Shown piece by piece: positions 51,536-59,876 of a stretch of DNA of 64,000 nt. The notes under the pieces are model-generated. The model made no database searches. It saw nothing but the letters and a program-made list of their open reading frames with translations, and had not been told where the DNA came from. The stretch is from assembly GCA_902764145.1 (NCBI GenBank), contig CACWUS010000001.1, positions 85,678 to 149,677 of the forward strand. Reading direction: 5' to 3'. Source of the DNA: an uncultured Erysipelotrichaceae bacterium (GTDB taxonomy: Bacteria; Bacillota_I; Bacilli_A; RF39; UBA660). Numbering within the stretch: position 1 is the first letter of the stretch; the number at the start of each line of letters is the position of its first letter. The translations under genes and the position numbers were made by a program.

Positions 51536-53908
51536 ATGATAGAAATAAGTTTAAATAAAATAAATAAAAATTTTGGTTTTAATAGTGTCTTAAAAGATTT
51601 ATCTTTTGATATAAAGACTAATGAAAGAGTCGCATTAATTGGAAGTAATGGATGTGGTAAAAGTACTACATTCAGACTTATTATGGGAGAAGAAATTCCT
51701 GATAGTGGAAAAATTAATATTAGAAATGGAGCTAGTATTGGATATTTAACCCAAATTCCACCACTAGAAAATGATGGCACTAAAGCAATTGACGTGTATT
51801 TAAGAGGAATAAATGATTTAATCGAACTTGAAAATATTATAAATAATTTTGTTAATAATATGGATGATTCAGAAAAATCTATTAAGAAATTATCCAATCT
51901 TCAAGAAGAATTTAGGATTAAAGGTGGATATCAACTAAAGGAAAAGGTTGAGAAGATTAAGCATGGATTTAAATTATCAAATGAATTATTAAATACTGAT
52001 TATAACTTTTTATCAGGTGGTGAAAAAACAATTGTTAATTTGGCTTCACTTATATTATCAAATCCTGATATATTGCTTTTAGATGAGCCAACAAATCATC
52101 TAGATATTGAAACTCTAGAATGGTTTGAAGATTATCTTAAAAATTATAATGGTACTGTTATAATTGTTAGTCATGATAGATATTTTCTAGATAAAGTTGT
52201 AAATAAAATAATTTGTATTGAAAATGGACATGAAGATATTTATCATGGCAACTATAGTTATTATATGGAAGAATCTGAGAAAAGATTTTTATTACAGTTT
52301 CAATCATATAAGAATCAACAAAAAGAAATCAAAGCTTTAAAGGAAGCAATAATTAGGTTAAAAGAATGGGGTACTAAAAGTGATAATCCAATGTTTTTTA
52401 GAAGAGCACATGCGATTGAAAAAAGACTAGAAAGAATGAATGTGATTGAAAAGCCTAGAGAAAAGAGCGAGCTTAAAATTAATTTATCATTTGAAGAAAG
52501 AAGTGCTAATCACGTTTTAACTATTGATAATCTTGATTTACATATAGGTGATAAGGAATTATTAATTAAGTCAAGTATGAGTGTATATTATAAAGAAAGA
52601 GTATGTCTTCTTGGAAAAAATGGAAGTGGGAAGACCACTTTAATAAAAAATGTTATAAATAATACACACAATTCGATTAAAATAGGTACAAATACTATAA
52701 TTGGTTATATTCCACAAGAAATTAGATTTGACAATGATGATTTGACAATATATGACTATGTTAGACAGTTTTATGTTGGAAGTGAAAGTGAAATTAGAAG
52801 TAAGCTTTATAAGTTTTATTTTAGTGAAGAATCAATTTATAAGAAATTAAAAAATATTAGTGGTGGTGAAAAGGTTAGAATTAAATTATTAGAATTAATT
52901 CTTAAGAAAGCAAATTTTCTAATTTTAGATGAACCTACTAATCATATTGATATTGACACAAGAGAAATACTTGAAAATTCATTACTTGAGTTTGACGGAA
53001 CAATTTTATTTATTTCTCATGATAGATATTTTATAAATAAGATAGCTACTAAAATAGTAAGAATTGAAAATAAAAAATTAGTAACTTATGATGGAAATTA
53101 TGAGAGTATAAAAGAAAAAGAAGATAATAAAAATGTTAAGGAAACTAAAAAAGAAATAATAATAAAAGGTAGTAATAGATTAAATGAGTTTTTGAAAGAT
53201 GCTAATAAAATTGAGGAAATAACTATAGGATGTAATTCAAATGTATACAAGATACGCAAAAAAAGTAAGGTTTTTTATCTTAAAATTGCAAATCATTTAA
53301 GTAAAGAAAGTATGAGATTAGATTATTTAAATGATAAAATTAGTGTTCCAGAAAAGGTATTTTATGAAAAATATAATAACAAGTCATATCTTCTAACTAA
53401 GGAAGTTAAAGGAGAAATGTTATGTAGTGAATATTTTGAAAACAATCCTTTAATAGGAATTGATATCATAGTTGAAGCATTTAATGCAATTTATAATATA
53501 GATTATAGTGATTGTTTATTTGATGAAACTATTGATACTAAAATAAAAGAAATAGAGAGTAATTTAGCTAATATTAAAGAAGCTGAAATTGATAAAGATA
53601 TATTTAATAGATTTCATTCAAAGGAAGCAATTATTAGATATTTAAAAGGCAATAAACCAAAACAGATTATTGGGTTTACTCATGGTGATATGTCTTTGCC
53701 AAATATATTTGCTCTTAATAATCATTTTAGTGGTTTAATTGATGTTGGAAACGCGGGTCTTTGTGATATTTATTTTGATTTAGTTATATGTGAAATGTCA
53801 ATTGAAAGAAATTATGGCAAGGAATATGTAGATATTTTCTATGATAAACTTGGTATAGAAAAAGATAAATTTAAAAGTGAATATTATAGAATACTAATGA
53901 GTTTATAA
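51536..53908 (+). CDS. ABC-F ATPase fused to an APH(3')-like aminoglycoside phosphotransferase
   Basis: 790 residues. ABC-1: Walker A GSNGCGKST (36-44), LSGGE (about 159), LLLDEPTNHLD (Asp about 183). A charged linker of about 70 residues, then ABC-2: GKNGSGKTT (about 360), ISGGE, LILDEPTNHID. There are no membrane segments, so it is an ABC-F (ribosome-acting) protein. Residues about 535-790 form a kinase domain: FYLKIA (Lys about 583), THGDMSLPNIF (Asp about 718, Asn about 723) and GLIDVGNAGLCDIYFDL (Asp about 736), close to APH(3') enzymes. All key residues are intact. One unbroken frame; ATG 51536 follows AAAGGAG. Likely ribosome protection plus aminoglycoside phosphorylation; substrates are inferred. 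Confidence 0.88.
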   Translation: MIEISLNKINKNFGFNSVLKDLSFDIKTNERVALIGSNGCGKSTTFRLIMGEEIPDSGKINIRNGASIGYLTQIPPLENDGTKAIDVYLRGINDLIELENIINNFVNNMDDSEKSIKKLSNLQEEFRIKGGYQLKEKVEKIKHGFKLSNELLNTDYNFLSGGEKTIVNLASLILSNPDILLLDEPTNHLDIETLEWFEDYLKNYNGTVIIVSHDRYFLDKVVNKIICIENGHEDIYHGNYSYYMEESEKRFLLQFQSYKNQQKEIKALKEAIIRLKEWGTKSDNPMFFRRAHAIEKRLERMNVIEKPREKSELKINLSFEERSANHVLTIDNLDLHIGDKELLIKSSMSVYYKERVCLLGKNGSGKTTLIKNVINNTHNSIKIGTNTIIGYIPQEIRFDNDDLTIYDYVRQFYVGSESEIRSKLYKFYFSEESIYKKLKNISGGEKVRIKLLELILKKANFLILDEPTNHIDIDTREILENSLLEFDGTILFISHDRYFINKIATKIVRIENKKLVTYDGNYESIKEKEDNKNVKETKKEIIIKGSNRLNEFLKDANKIEEITIGCNSNVYKIRKKSKVFYLKIANHLSKESMRLDYLNDKISVPEKVFYEKYNNKSYLLTKEVKGEMLCSEYFENNPLIGIDIIVEAFNAIYNIDYSDCLFDETIDTKIKEIESNLANIKEAEIDKDIFNRFHSKEAIIRYLKGNKPKQIIGFTHGDMSLPNIFALNNHFSGLIDVGNAGLCDIYFDLVICEMSIERNYGKEYVDIFYDKLGIEKDKFKSEYYRILMSL

Positions 53909-53932
53909 AAAAAAGAGGGTTTCCTCTTTTTT
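53907..53932. terminator. Bidirectional terminator
   Basis: AAAAGAGG / CCTCTTTT stem between the ABC-F-APH gene and the convergent 705-residue gene. Confidence 0.85.
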
Positions 53933-56048
53933 ATATTGTTATTAAAGATGAGTAATCTTGTACAATAATAGGATTAATATGTGATACTGGGGTATTATAA
54001 ATATTGTTTACTTCAACTATAGCATCTTGAACTATTTGATTAGCTTGGTTCATTATATCAGCTAATCCTTCAAGTTTTTGTACTTCTTTTGTCAAATCAT
54101 CTACTATTTCTTCATATATAGGAACTCTATCTAATAAGTATCTAAATGGATAAACTTTTATTTGGTATCCATTTTTGAATTCTTTATCCCAGGAATCGTA
54201 ACAAGTCTGATAAACAAAAGTATTAGCTTTTGCTATTAAATTTGCTATTATTCTTTTTTGTCTACTTATTTGAGCATTTAATTCTGCAATTTTACTATCA
54301 TCTAATTCTGTATCAGGATACATGTACTCTTTAACTAAATTTAGTGATCTTACATATGCATCTTGTAAAATATTAGCAGCTTTCAATCTCATATCACAAT
54401 AATTATTATATGAATTTAAATGATTTAATACACTATCCCAGCCAGGTCCTTGTATATTATTATTAGTTATTAAATTATTTATAACTTCTTTTAAATAATT
54501 AGCATCATTTATTTCATTTTGTAAACTATTACCAATTACGCCAGTTAATGATCCATTTTCCAAAATATTATTAATATCAGATACATTTATTATTCCTACT
54601 GTTCCTTTTTGAATGTTTGTAGGAAATGTATCTAAATATATATTATCTATTTCTATTGGTCTTGTATCTTGTATTAAATCATCATTTGTAATTATGTATT
54701 CATCAATACCATTGCCTAGTAATTGAGCTTTTAATGCAAGATCTTTGTCCATATATGAATAGTTTCTTAAAATACTTTCTATTGCTTTTGTTTCACCAGC
54801 AAGACTAAATAGCATTTTTCCTGTTGTGTTAAATAAGAAAGCATTACTATTATTTAGACTATCTGGAAATGATGATGTACTTTGACATAATTGGTATCCA
54901 AATGTATCATTTAAAAATGATGTGTTTCCAATTGCGTTTATAATTGCATTTGTATTATCTGCTACACTTTTATATTCGACTGATATAGGTAGATTATCAC
55001 TATAAGCTAGGGATGTAAAACCATCTATATTTTGTAAATTGTTTATATCCTGTAATTGAGTTAAATTAAAATAGTCGCTTCTCATTTGCCTATATCTCGA
55101 ATTTTGATATCTATTTATGGCAAGTGTAGTAGTCTGATTCCATTTTCCATCATAATAGTGTTCATAAATATTTTCATTTGCATAAGCATTATATCCTTCA
55201 AAATATTTTTGTGATGTATAATCAGTTGTAACTGAAGTGTTTCTAACAATCATTTCTTGATTAAAGTCATTGAATACATTATATACCTCTCCACTTTTAA
55301 CGTTTATTCCATATTGTGACATATGAAAATCTGCATTAGGATTTTCGACTAATACTATATTTACTCCAGCTTCTGCAAGTTTAGCTAAATTAGTTTTAGC
55401 GCCGCTTACATTTCTAGGTGAGTATTGACTAAATTTATCTGCTTCATATGCATATACAGTACCACCATTTGAGATGAAATCCTCTAATAAATCTGGATTA
55501 TTAAGTAAATGATTAGTAAATCTACTTGCATCATCAGCAGCATCTATTAACATGATATTAACTGGTTTACTTACAATATCTTGGCATAATAAAGCTAAAT
55601 CTGCAGAATTTTGTGCTCCTGCACTAGCTCCACTTGAAACCATACTTTGATATTCAACACCATAGTCTTTGCTAAGAATTGTTAATACTTCTTTTACTGC
55701 TAAATTTGAATTCTGGTTTTCAGTATATGCATTGTGATAAGTGACTGTTATGTGGTTTAAACCTTCATTTAGAGCCATATGGTCTAAATCAGTACCAACA
55801 TCTCCATATCCACCTGATCCTACATTCATTGTTAATATATTTTGCATACTTGCAGTATCATTTGGATTATATGTTATTGTTACTTGATGAGGAGTACTAT
55901 TTGGATTTTCTTGTATGTTAAAAGTTACTTGTGCTATTCCACCATCACTTACTTGAACATTATCTACTTCAGTATTTGAAATTCTACAAGTACTACTACC
56001 ATCTGGATTATCCACGTAAAATTGTGCTCTTATTTCTTCCTCATTCAT
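53931..56048 (-). CDS. Large protein with esterase-like GxSxG segment, unknown
   Basis: About 705 residues, no signal peptide or membrane segment. The first 75 residues are beta-rich (VDNVQVSDGGIAQVTFNI). Residues about 90-270 look like an alpha/beta-hydrolase fold: HITVTYHNAYTENQNSNLAVK, the nucleophile-elbow-like SSGASAGAQNSADLAL, NIMLIDAADDASR and VENPNADFHMSQYG, with a candidate His. The last 170 residues are helical (AELNAQISRQKRIIANLIAK, EIVDDLTKEVQKLEGLADIM). The ATG at 56048 follows AGAGGAT. It may be exported without a classical signal or act inside the cell; no family recognised. Confidence 0.6.
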   Translation of the reverse strand: MNEEEIRAQFYVDNPDGSSTCRISNTEVDNVQVSDGGIAQVTFNIQENPNSTPHQVTITYNPNDTASMQNILTMNVGSGGYGDVGTDLDHMALNEGLNHITVTYHNAYTENQNSNLAVKEVLTILSKDYGVEYQSMVSSGASAGAQNSADLALLCQDIVSKPVNIMLIDAADDASRFTNHLLNNPDLLEDFISNGGTVYAYEADKFSQYSPRNVSGAKTNLAKLAEAGVNIVLVENPNADFHMSQYGINVKSGEVYNVFNDFNQEMIVRNTSVTTDYTSQKYFEGYNAYANENIYEHYYDGKWNQTTTLAINRYQNSRYRQMRSDYFNLTQLQDINNLQNIDGFTSLAYSDNLPISVEYKSVADNTNAIINAIGNTSFLNDTFGYQLCQSTSSFPDSLNNSNAFLFNTTGKMLFSLAGETKAIESILRNYSYMDKDLALKAQLLGNGIDEYIITNDDLIQDTRPIEIDNIYLDTFPTNIQKGTVGIINVSDINNILENGSLTGVIGNSLQNEINDANYLKEVINNLITNNNIQGPGWDSVLNHLNSYNNYCDMRLKAANILQDAYVRSLNLVKEYMYPDTELDDSKIAELNAQISRQKRIIANLIAKANTFVYQTCYDSWDKEFKNGYQIKVYPFRYLLDRVPIYEEIVDDLTKEVQKLEGLADIMNQANQIVQDAIVEVNNIYNTPVSHINPIIVQDYSSLITI

Positions 56049-56173
56049 ATAATCCTCTAATATATTAAAAATATAACATAAAATCATATAAAAATAAATG
56101 TTATTAATGATTTTTCTTTATTTACTCTTGTCTATAAATATGATATATTTAAATAGATAGAATAGGTGATAGT

Positions 56174-56452
56174 ATGAAAGATAGTTTAGAGTTAAATGAT
56201 GTATTTGAATTAAATGGAAAAGACTATATAACACTAGATAAAATTAAATATGCCGATATAACTTATTATTTTGTAAATAAGCTTAAAGACGAAAAAACTC
56301 CAAGTAGAGAATTTTTTGTTTATAAAGATGATCCAGCTGAAGGATTTATAGAGGAAAAAGAAGAGAAGATGCTTAAAGTTGTTCTTAAAATATTTAGTGA
56401 TAATATGAACAAGAAAATCGATACTATTAAAAATAGTGGAGGTGAAGCATAA
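56174..56452 (+). CDS. Small DUF1292-like protein, copy 1
   Basis: 92 residues, beta-rich then helical: FELNGKDYITLDKIKYADITYYFVNKL, EFFVYKDD, ending in KIDTIKNSGGEA. It resembles DUF1292/YrzB-like small acidic proteins. It is similar to the 83-residue protein at 59592-59843 (NGLQYYVVDEIIEGKKTYIF), so two paralogues flank the large repeat protein. It overlaps that gene by one base. TAGGTGATAG precedes the ATG. Confidence 0.65.
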   Translation: MKDSLELNDVFELNGKDYITLDKIKYADITYYFVNKLKDEKTPSREFFVYKDDPAEGFIEEKEEKMLKVVLKIFSDNMNKKIDTIKNSGGEA

Positions 56453-59400
56453 TGTTTGTATTAAATAATGATGTTGTAAGTGAAATAATTGATTCATCTA
56501 CATTTAATGATGAATTTAAAAATACATTAAAAGACTATTCTGGAAGAGTGCTATCTGAAGAAGAAGTAAATATATTTTTAGATATATTATTTAATAATAT
56601 TATAGAGGGAAGAAGAATTAAAAATAATTTATTTAATGAGATGTTAGGACTTGGAAGAGTGAGTAGACTTGATACAATGCTTGAAGGTATTAGAAGAAGT
56701 AATAGAAATAATACTTTAACTGATACTGACTTATCTTTTATAAGAAATAATCTTTTAAGAAACTTTATTATTGATGATGCTAGTGAAATTCAAGCAAATA
56801 ATGAAATGAATATTAATTCTGTTACTGAAGAATTCAATCGTATTCATGAAGAACTTGAGTCACAAGGGTTATCAATCGGTCTTGTTAGGTTAAGAGAAAT
56901 CATTAATGAATTAACTGATCTGCATCAAAAGATTTTTGAAGTTCAAAGTCAAGCAAGACTAAATACTGATTTAGATGATAATGAATTAAGAGATGTTTTG
57001 GTATCTGGAAATGATTTGTGGAATAGTACTTCAAATGAAATATATAGAGTAAATCAAATGATAGATGCTAAAGAAAGATTGATTGAATCTAAAAATGAGC
57101 AAATTACAATGGAAGAAACTCATGTAAGTGAAATTAACAATTTATTAACACTTGATAGAGCTCATTTAATTGAACTTGAAAAAGAAGTAAACAATATTAG
57201 TGATAATAATGTAAGAAGTGTATTACAAAGTGCGATTAGTCAGACTAGAGATAGAATTACTTCTGAAGAAAAATTAATTGAAGATAGAAATGATAATATT
57301 GAATCTTTACATGCAACTATTGATATTATAAATAATGGTGGAGAACTATCTGAACTATCTGAAACTGTAATTAATGAAGGAAATATAGATTTAGAAGATA
57401 ATAGTTTTGGTGAATCTAGTGTTCTTACAAGTGAATATGATGAAATATTAAAAAGATTAGAAAATAGAAATATTAATGAAATTGGTTTAGGTGAATTAAA
57501 TTCAATCAGAGCAGACTTAATAGCAGCTCATAATTTAAGTCAAGATTTGCAAAATAGAAATAGAATGAATCCTGAAATTGATATAAATGAACTTAGAAAT
57601 TCTCTTATTAAAGCAGAAGAAATTTGGAATGGTGTAAGAAATCAAGTCGCTAGTATTGATAGAGCTATTGAAGCAAAAAATAATTTATTGCAAAATTATA
57701 ATTCTGAAATAAATGAAACTAATGAAAGAATAAGAGTTCAAGAAGGGTTGATTACAAGTACTCAAAATCAAATATCTAGATTAGAAGAAGTAATGAAGAA
57801 TACAACAGATGAAATTGTACTTAAATCATATCAAGAAACACTCGATGCTTTAAATAAATCACTACAAAATGAGCAAAATATTTTAAGTGAATTAAGAAAT
57901 ATAATAAATGACACTAATAGAAAAGTGGAAATTATAAACAATGGTGGTAAATTAGATGTTGATAATGAAGAAGTAGTTTCTAATGATCCTGAAGTAAATA
58001 CTAATTTAGATTCAGAATTGTATGCAAAAGATCAAATGAGTGTATTAAAAAATAAGTATGATGAGATTGTATCTAGATTAGCTGGAAGAAATATAGATGA
58101 ATTGGGTGTTGATGAACTAGAGCAAATATATAAAGAGTTTGAACAATTACATAAAGATAATTTAAAATTTATTAATGATGTGAGATTTAATAGTCAAGTT
58201 GATACATCTTTATATAATGAGTTATTAAATGAATCAAATAAATTATATGATGATATTAGAACTTCTATGATAGAACCTTATGAAAAATTAAATGAGAAGA
58301 GGGCTTTAAATAACGAATTAATAGTTCATGAAAGGAAAACTAAATCTATAGTTCAAACATTAAATGATTTAATAAAAGAGAAGAATAAGACACTAGAGTC
58401 TTTAAAAAATAGTTTATCAAATGAAAAAGATCCTAGTGTTAGAAAAGTATATGAAGAAACAATAAAGTCTATAGAAAAAGAAATAGAAGCATATAATAAG
58501 CAACTTGAAAAGTATAAAGAAGATTTAGAAAATGTTGATAATAAGACAACTAAGATAAAAAGTGGAGGAAGAGGGAATTCTTCAGGACGAAAAAAGAAAG
58601 AAAGTAAACCTTCTAAAGATAGTGAAGAAATGATATTACCTGATGAAATATCTAGAAGAAAACCTAATGGATTAGCTCCAAATATTATGAATGTTCCAAA
58701 AGTTAAGTATAATAAACCAGAATTAACATGGAAGACTGCTTTAGCACTTGCAGCTGGTGTTGGAATTGGTGCAACTGTGTTCTTTACAACTGGACCAACT
58801 GGTGTAGCTATTATGTCTATTATAAATGGTATTACTAATAAATTTGTTAGTAGTGCAAGAGCAAAAGCTGCTGCTAATAGAATGAACATATTGGGTGGAG
58901 AAATAGAAGTTGAGGAAATAGAGGAACCTAAAAAAGGACTTAAAGCTTCCATCGACAAGTTTAAAAAATATATTAAGTCAGAAGAGGGACTTAGGGATAT
59001 TTCATGGATGCTTACTGCTGCAATTATTACAGGTAATGCATTATCTATTGGAAGTGTGGTTAGAAACAAAATAATTGCAAGTCAATCAGCAAAACCAATT
59101 GTAAATCCTGAACAAACTCCAATTAACACTACTGAGTCAACCACTGAAATACCTACTGGTCATATAGAGCCAACTCCGGAAGTTACAAATACTGTTGTTG
59201 CTCAAACTCCACAGCCAAGTTCAGTTCCGACTGATAGTGTATATAGTGGTATAAAACTTGGTGATAATGTTGGAAACTATAATGTTAGCATAGGACATAG
59301 ACAAGCATCAAAAGCATTTGGAGGATGGGACCCACTAAAACTAAATCAAAACTTGGTTAATAGTGATTCTGTATTTAGTGAATTTGCCATTGTTGATGAT

Positions 59401-59580
59401 AGTGGAAAATTAATTCAAAGAATTAGTACACCTGGACTTAGTTTAGATGAAGTATGTGCACAATATGGTGTTAATTATTCAAATGTTGTATTGGATGTTG
59501 CTAAAAATGGAACACCTCAAGCTTGGATAAGTGTTGAAGAACTTGTAAATGGTGTTACTATGAGTGGACCTACAATGTAG
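56452..59580 (+). CDS. 1042-residue coiled-coil membrane protein with three long repeats, unknown
   Basis: An N-terminal part (1-125) is followed by three diverged repeats of about 175 residues (about 127-300, 327-502, 534-708), each of long coiled-coil helices ending in a glycine motif (INNGGEL, INNGGKL, IKSGGRG). A basic serine-rich hinge then leads to hydrophobic segments (ALALAAGVGIGATVFFTTGPTGVAIMSIINGI split across about 764-795; WMLTAAIITGNALSIGSVV about 850-868), a Thr/Pro-rich linker and a C-terminal domain of about 110 residues. Long helices inside with an external tip suggest a structural or surface scaffold. No family recognised. Coupled to small genes on both sides. Confidence 0.65.
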   Translation: MFVLNNDVVSEIIDSSTFNDEFKNTLKDYSGRVLSEEEVNIFLDILFNNIIEGRRIKNNLFNEMLGLGRVSRLDTMLEGIRRSNRNNTLTDTDLSFIRNNLLRNFIIDDASEIQANNEMNINSVTEEFNRIHEELESQGLSIGLVRLREIINELTDLHQKIFEVQSQARLNTDLDDNELRDVLVSGNDLWNSTSNEIYRVNQMIDAKERLIESKNEQITMEETHVSEINNLLTLDRAHLIELEKEVNNISDNNVRSVLQSAISQTRDRITSEEKLIEDRNDNIESLHATIDIINNGGELSELSETVINEGNIDLEDNSFGESSVLTSEYDEILKRLENRNINEIGLGELNSIRADLIAAHNLSQDLQNRNRMNPEIDINELRNSLIKAEEIWNGVRNQVASIDRAIEAKNNLLQNYNSEINETNERIRVQEGLITSTQNQISRLEEVMKNTTDEIVLKSYQETLDALNKSLQNEQNILSELRNIINDTNRKVEIINNGGKLDVDNEEVVSNDPEVNTNLDSELYAKDQMSVLKNKYDEIVSRLAGRNIDELGVDELEQIYKEFEQLHKDNLKFINDVRFNSQVDTSLYNELLNESNKLYDDIRTSMIEPYEKLNEKRALNNELIVHERKTKSIVQTLNDLIKEKNKTLESLKNSLSNEKDPSVRKVYEETIKSIEKEIEAYNKQLEKYKEDLENVDNKTTKIKSGGRGNSSGRKKKESKPSKDSEEMILPDEISRRKPNGLAPNIMNVPKVKYNKPELTWKTALALAAGVGIGATVFFTTGPTGVAIMSIINGITNKFVSSARAKAAANRMNILGGEIEVEEIEEPKKGLKASIDKFKKYIKSEEGLRDISWMLTAAIITGNALSIGSVVRNKIIASQSAKPIVNPEQTPINTTESTTEIPTGHIEPTPEVTNTVVAQTPQPSSVPTDSVYSGIKLGDNVGNYNVSIGHRQASKAFGGWDPLKLNQNLVNSDSVFSEFAIVDDSGKLIQRISTPGLSLDEVCAQYGVNYSNVVLDVAKNGTPQAWISVEELVNGVTMSGPTM
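56827..58575 (+). repeat. Three tandem protein-level repeats (about 525 bp each)
   Basis: Units at about 56827-57350, 57430-57957 and 58051-58575. Shared features: a start of the type YDEIxxRLxxRNIxELGxxEL, a middle of long helices, and an end I-x-x-GG. The DNA has diverged, so the duplication is old. Confidence 0.75.
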
Positions 59581-59591
59581 TGGAGGCAAAT

Positions 59592-59843
59592 ATGAAAGAT
59601 AAAGTATTAAGATTAAAAAATGGATTACAATATTATGTGGTTGATGAGATTATTGAAGGCAAAAAAACTTACATATTTGCAATGCAAGTTGATAACGATA
59701 TTGAATCAACAACTAATAACTATATTGTTTGTTATTATAATAATGTATTAAATAAGGAAGATATGGCACTTAATGATATTTATGATAAAATGTTATATCA
59801 AAGAATATTGAATGAATTTTTAAAAAGATTAATTAATAAATAA
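59592..59843 (+). CDS. Small DUF1292-like protein, copy 2
   Basis: 83 residues, similar in layout to the 92-residue protein at 56174-56452: a short beta-rich start (LKNGLQYYVVDEIIEGKKTYIF), then acidic and helical to the end. The GTG at 59580 overlaps the stop of the large gene, but GGAGG at 59582-59586 fits the ATG at 59592. It is the last gene of the three-gene unit and ends in a bidirectional terminator. Function unknown. Confidence 0.65.
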   Translation: MKDKVLRLKNGLQYYVVDEIIEGKKTYIFAMQVDNDIESTTNNYIVCYYNNVLNKEDMALNDIYDKMLYQRILNEFLKRLINK

Positions 59844-59876
59844 AAGGAATTTAGATTTTACTAAATTCCTTTTTTT
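59842..59876. terminator. Bidirectional terminator
   Basis: AAAAGGAATTTAG / CTAAATTCCTTTT stem with flanking A and T runs between convergent genes. Confidence 0.9.

Noticed and set aside
58353-59069. 238-codon open frame on the minus strand inside the triple-repeat gene
   Set aside because: Antisense shadow of a clearly coding plus-strand gene; no ribosome site, and hydrophobic content arises from complementing Lys/Glu-rich codons.
56452-59580. Possible phage tape-measure protein
   Set aside because: Long coiled coils and membrane segments fit, but no phage genes, integrase or structural proteins lie nearby, and the C-terminal external domain and small paralogues do not fit.
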